Positions 61,403-64,000 of a stretch of 64,000 bases of DNA are shown here, piece after piece; positions within the stretch are counted from its first letter, which is position 1; each line of letters opens with the position of its first letter. This DNA comes from Streptosporangiaceae bacterium NEAU-GS5 (GTDB lineage Bacteria; Actinomycetota; Actinomycetes; Streptosporangiales; Streptosporangiaceae): positions 62,001-126,000 of the forward strand of contig JAGFNW010000015.1 in assembly GCA_017592665.1 (NCBI GenBank), in the 5' to 3' direction. The notes under the pieces are model-generated. The model was given only the letters and a program-made list of their open reading frames with translations. It searched no databases and was not told the DNA's origin. Made by a program: the position numbers and the translations under genes.

Positions 61403-62560
61403 ATGCCGTACTACCGTGTCGTGGGCGAGGTGCCGCGTAAGCGGCATGTGCAGTTCAGGCGGCCCGACGGCGGCCTGTACGCCGAGGAGCTCATGGGCGA
61501 GGAAGGTTTCTCGTCCGACTCCTCCCTGCTCTATCACCGTCACCTGCCGACCGCGATCCTCAAGGCCGAGGCCGTGCCCGACCACGCCACGGCGCTCACG
61601 CCCAACCTGCCGCTGTCGCCGCGCCACTTCCGCACGCAGGATCTGGCCACGGAAGGCGACCTGGTCACCGGGCGGCAGCAGCTCGCGGGAAACGGCGACG
61701 TCCGCCTGTCCTACGTGGCCACGAGCTCGCCGAGTGAGCTCTATCGCGACTCGATGGGCGACGAGTGCGTCTACATCGCGAGCGGCGAGGTCCGGTTCGA
61801 GTCGACGTACGGCGCGCTCGACGTGGCCGCGGGCGACTACGTGGTGATCCCGACGGGGACCATCCACCGCTGGGTGCCGAGCGGGCCGGTGACCGCGCTG
61901 ACCGTCGAGGCCGCCGGGCACATCCGGCCGCCCAAGCGCTACCTGTCGCAATACGGCCAGTTCCTGGAGCACGCGCCGTACTGCGAGCGCGACCTGCGCA
62001 CCCCCGCCGAGCCGCTGCTTGCCGACGGCGAGGAGGTGCCGGTCCTGGTCAGGACCCGCGGCGGGCTGTCCCGGCTGGTCTACCGGAACCACCCGTTCGA
62101 CGTCGTCGGGTGGGACGGCTATCTGTATCCGTACGTGTTCAACATCCACGACTTCGAGCCGATCGTGAAGCGGACGCACGCGCCGCCGCCCGTGCACCAG
62201 ACGTTCGAGGGGCCCGGGTTCGTGATCTGCTCGTTCTGCCCACGGCCGCTCGACTTCCATCCGGACGCCGTGCCGATCCCCTACAACCACCACAACGTCG
62301 ACTCCGACGAGTTCATGTTCTACGTGGGCGGCGACTACGGTGCGCGCAAGGGCTCGGGGATCGACATCGGGTCGATCTCGCTCCACCCGGCCGGGTTCAC
62401 CCACGGTCCGCAGCCGGGCGCGGTCGAGGCCGTGATCGCCTCGGGCGCGACGCAGACCACCGAGCTGGCCGTGATGATCGACACGTTCCGCCCGCTCGAC
62501 CTCGGCTCGGCCGCGCTGGCCTGCGAGGATCCCGCGTACGCGTGGACTTGGGCCCGGTGA
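61403..62560 (+). CDS. hmgA: homogentisate 1,2-dioxygenase
   Basis: The 385-residue product starts MPYYRVVGEVPRKRHVQFRRPDGG and contains the iron ligand cluster YNHHNVDSDEFMFYV and HPAGFTHGPQPGAVE, as expected for homogentisate dioxygenase, a cupin-fold Fe(II) enzyme that opens the ring of homogentisate to maleylacetoacetate in tyrosine and phenylalanine catabolism. ATG 61403 is favoured over 61394 by similarity of the start to known actinomycete enzymes. It overlaps fahA by four bases (GTGA), so the two are co-translated. Confidence 0.93.
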   Translation: MPYYRVVGEVPRKRHVQFRRPDGGLYAEELMGEEGFSSDSSLLYHRHLPTAILKAEAVPDHATALTPNLPLSPRHFRTQDLATEGDLVTGRQQLAGNGDVRLSYVATSSPSELYRDSMGDECVYIASGEVRFESTYGALDVAAGDYVVIPTGTIHRWVPSGPVTALTVEAAGHIRPPKRYLSQYGQFLEHAPYCERDLRTPAEPLLADGEEVPVLVRTRGGLSRLVYRNHPFDVVGWDGYLYPYVFNIHDFEPIVKRTHAPPPVHQTFEGPGFVICSFCPRPLDFHPDAVPIPYNHHNVDSDEFMFYVGGDYGARKGSGIDIGSISLHPAGFTHGPQPGAVEAVIASGATQTTELAVMIDTFRPLDLGSAALACEDPAYAWTWAR

Positions 62561-63693
62561 CCGCGGCCTGGCCGCCGGCCACGCCCGGGTTCGGCGTCGA
62601 CCACCTGCCCTATGGGGTCTTCGAGAGCGGGGGTTCGGCGCGTGTGGGCGTGCGGATCGGCGACCACGTGCTCGACCTCGCGCCCGTGCTGCACGACGAG
62701 GTGTTCGCCGCCGGGTCGCTCAACCCGTTCCTGGCCCGGGGGCGTACGGCCTGGCAGGCCACCCGCGCCCGGCTCAGGGAGCTGCTGGCCGCCGACGACG
62801 CCGGCAGCCGGGCCGTGGTCGAGCCGCACCTGATCCCGCTGGACCAGGTGACACTGCGGCTGCCCATCGAGGTCGCCGACTACGTGGACTTCTACGCCTC
62901 GATCGACCACGCGTCCAACGTGGGCCGGATGTTCCGCCCGGATCAGGAGCCGCTCAAGGCCAACTGGCGGCACCTGCCGGTCGGCTATCACGGGCGCGCC
63001 GGCACGGTCGTCGTCTCTGGTACGCCGATCCGCCGGCCGTACGGGCAGCTGCGGGAAGGGGTCTTCGGGCCGAGCGAGAAGCTCGACTTCGAGGCCGAGC
63101 TGGCGTTCGTGGTGGGGGCGGGCACGGCGCCCGGCACGCCGGCCGGGCCGTTCGACGAACACGTCTTCGGCGTGACGCTGCTCAACGACTGGAGCGCGCG
63201 GGACATCCAGAACTGGGAATACGTGCCGCTCGGGCCGTTCCTCGGCAAGTCGTTCGCGACCTCGATCTCGCCGTGGGTCACCCCGCTCGAAGCGCTGGAA
63301 GGGGCCAGGATCGACGGTCGCCCCCAGGATCCGGCGCCGCTCCCCTACCTGGCGCGGACGGCCAAGTGGGGGCTGGATCTCACGCTGGCGGTCGCGATCA
63401 ACGGCAGGGTCGTCAGCCGGCCGCCGTACGCGGGAATGTATTGGACTCCGGATCAGATGCTCGCCCACCTCACGGTCAACGGGGCGAGCCTGCGGACAGG
63501 CGATCTGTACGCCAGTGGCACCGTCTCCGGCCCGGACGACCCCGGGTGCCTTCTGGAGCTCGGGTGGAACGGGACGCGCCCGGGGGTGCCGTTCCTCCAG
63601 GACGGCGACATCGTCACAATCACCGCGTCGACAAGGGACGGGATCTCATTGGGTGAGGTCACGGGGGGTGTGCGGGCCGCTACCCTGGGGTGA
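62557..63693 (+). CDS. fahA: fumarylacetoacetase
   Basis: The 378-residue product has the FAH domain motifs DYVDFYASIDHASNVG, GYHGRAGTVVVSG, DFEAELAFVVG with the metal-binding acidic residues, and LLNDWSARDIQNWEY ... GPFLGKSF, as in fumarylacetoacetase. It splits fumarylacetoacetate to fumarate and acetoacetate, the last step of homogentisate breakdown. No maleylacetoacetate isomerase gene is adjacent; that step may be glutathione- or mycothiol-dependent and encoded elsewhere. GTG 62557 overlaps the hmgA stop. Confidence 0.95.
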   Translation: MTAAWPPATPGFGVDHLPYGVFESGGSARVGVRIGDHVLDLAPVLHDEVFAAGSLNPFLARGRTAWQATRARLRELLAADDAGSRAVVEPHLIPLDQVTLRLPIEVADYVDFYASIDHASNVGRMFRPDQEPLKANWRHLPVGYHGRAGTVVVSGTPIRRPYGQLREGVFGPSEKLDFEAELAFVVGAGTAPGTPAGPFDEHVFGVTLLNDWSARDIQNWEYVPLGPFLGKSFATSISPWVTPLEALEGARIDGRPQDPAPLPYLARTAKWGLDLTLAVAINGRVVSRPPYAGMYWTPDQMLAHLTVNGASLRTGDLYASGTVSGPDDPGCLLELGWNGTRPGVPFLQDGDIVTITASTRDGISLGEVTGGVRAATLG

Positions 63694-63721
63694 ACCCAAG
63701 TAGCGAAGGCAAGGACGAGTT

Positions 63722-64000
63722 ATGCGCCGCGCGGTCATCGCGCTCCTCCTCCTGATCGCCGCCCCCGGATGCTCCGCGGTGACGGCCGGCACGGAGACCC
63801 CGCCCCCCGCGACGATCACGATCTATCCCGCCAACGGCGCCACGGCGGCCCGCACCAACCACGGCCTCATCGTGAAGGCCCACGGCAGCCCGTTGAGCCG
63901 CGTGACCGTGTTCGCCGGCGGTCAGGCGGTGCCGGGCACGTTCGACCCGGCGCACACCATCTGGCGGTCGGCGTGGACGCTGCGCCCTGACATGGAGTAC
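63722..64000 (+). CDS. lipoprotein, probable L,D-transpeptidase, 3' end outside the window
   Basis: Ninety-three codons are present. The signal peptide MRRAVIALLLLIAAPGCSAV has a lipobox ending in Cys17 (APGC), so the protein is lipid-anchored at the cell surface. The following IYPANGATAARTNHGLIVKAHGS ... IWRSAWTLRPDMEY resembles the N-terminal Ig-like domain of actinomycete L,D-transpeptidases, which make 3-3 crosslinks in peptidoglycan. The catalytic domain would lie beyond base 64000, so the identification is tentative. The start follows AAGGACGAG. Confidence 0.6.
   Translation, partial: MRRAVIALLLLIAAPGCSAVTAGTETPPPATITIYPANGATAARTNHGLIVKAHGSPLSRVTVFAGGQAVPGTFDPAHTIWRSAWTLRPDMEY

Overview
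The window is high-GC actinomycete DNA. GTG starts are common, promoters carry many palindromic repressor sites, and the genes include SARP/AfsR-type, HxlR, PadR and PucR regulators and secreted glycoside hydrolases with CBM2, CBM13 and CBM32 modules. The gene set fits a soil or plant-litter member of the Streptosporangiales (Nonomuraea- or Streptosporangium-like), but genus is an inference from content only. I see no rRNA, tRNA, CRISPR array, transposase or phage gene. Both window edges cut a gene: an AfsR-type regulator at base 1 and a lipoprotein at base 64000.

Bases 1-35400 are mainly a polysaccharide-degradation region mixed with small regulator-plus-enzyme cassettes. The carbohydrate genes are a secreted GH3 with three CBM32 domains, an AA10 lytic polysaccharide monooxygenase with CBM2, a GH6 exocellulase (CBM2-FN3-Calx-beta-GH6), an intracellular GH3 beta-glucosidase, a GH30 and a GH18 enzyme that share a nearly identical CBM13 module, and a three-CBM, two-FN3 PQQ sugar dehydrogenase fused to a PEBP domain. 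The GH6 gene has a perfect CelR/CebR operator (TGGGAGCGCTCCCA), and two other secreted-enzyme genes have related AGCGCT palindromes. The cassettes include HxlR with a dihydrofolate-reductase-like protein and a metallo-beta-lactamase-fold protein, TetR with an SDR, ArsR with an MFS exporter, and a luciferase-like monooxygenase with its flavin reductase.

Bases 35400-38730 form an accessory stretch. A decayed Scr1-type regulator/DUF397 pair is followed by a small two-TM protein overlapping an NB-ARC/TPR (NLR-like STAND) gene. The two proteins share a short motif that occurs twice at the C-terminal side of the membrane protein and once at the N-terminus of the STAND protein, the topology expected of amyloid-type NLR signalling. 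The STAND reading frame is broken by one extra G.

Bases 38730-51070 hold an FAD monooxygenase/MarR pair, a ketopantoate-reductase-like gene and esterase, a KdpDE-like pair whose kinase lacks the KdpD sensor domain, a divergent APC-superfamily permease, a lysA pseudogene, and a MarR-ABC exporter-PadR group. Bases 51075-58965 are a complete Kdp potassium-uptake operon on the minus strand (small membrane peptide, kdpF, kdpA, kdpB, kdpC, kdpD, kdpE). A shared promoter sequence appears upstream of both the kdp operon and the APC permease, which suggests one K+-responsive regulon.

Bases 59184-64000 carry an unknown gene, an EF-hand protein, a PucR-type regulator, homogentisate dioxygenase and fumarylacetoacetase (tyrosine/phenylalanine catabolism), and the start of a probable L,D-transpeptidase lipoprotein. 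Several convergent gene pairs overlap at their 3' ends by 11-38 bases.
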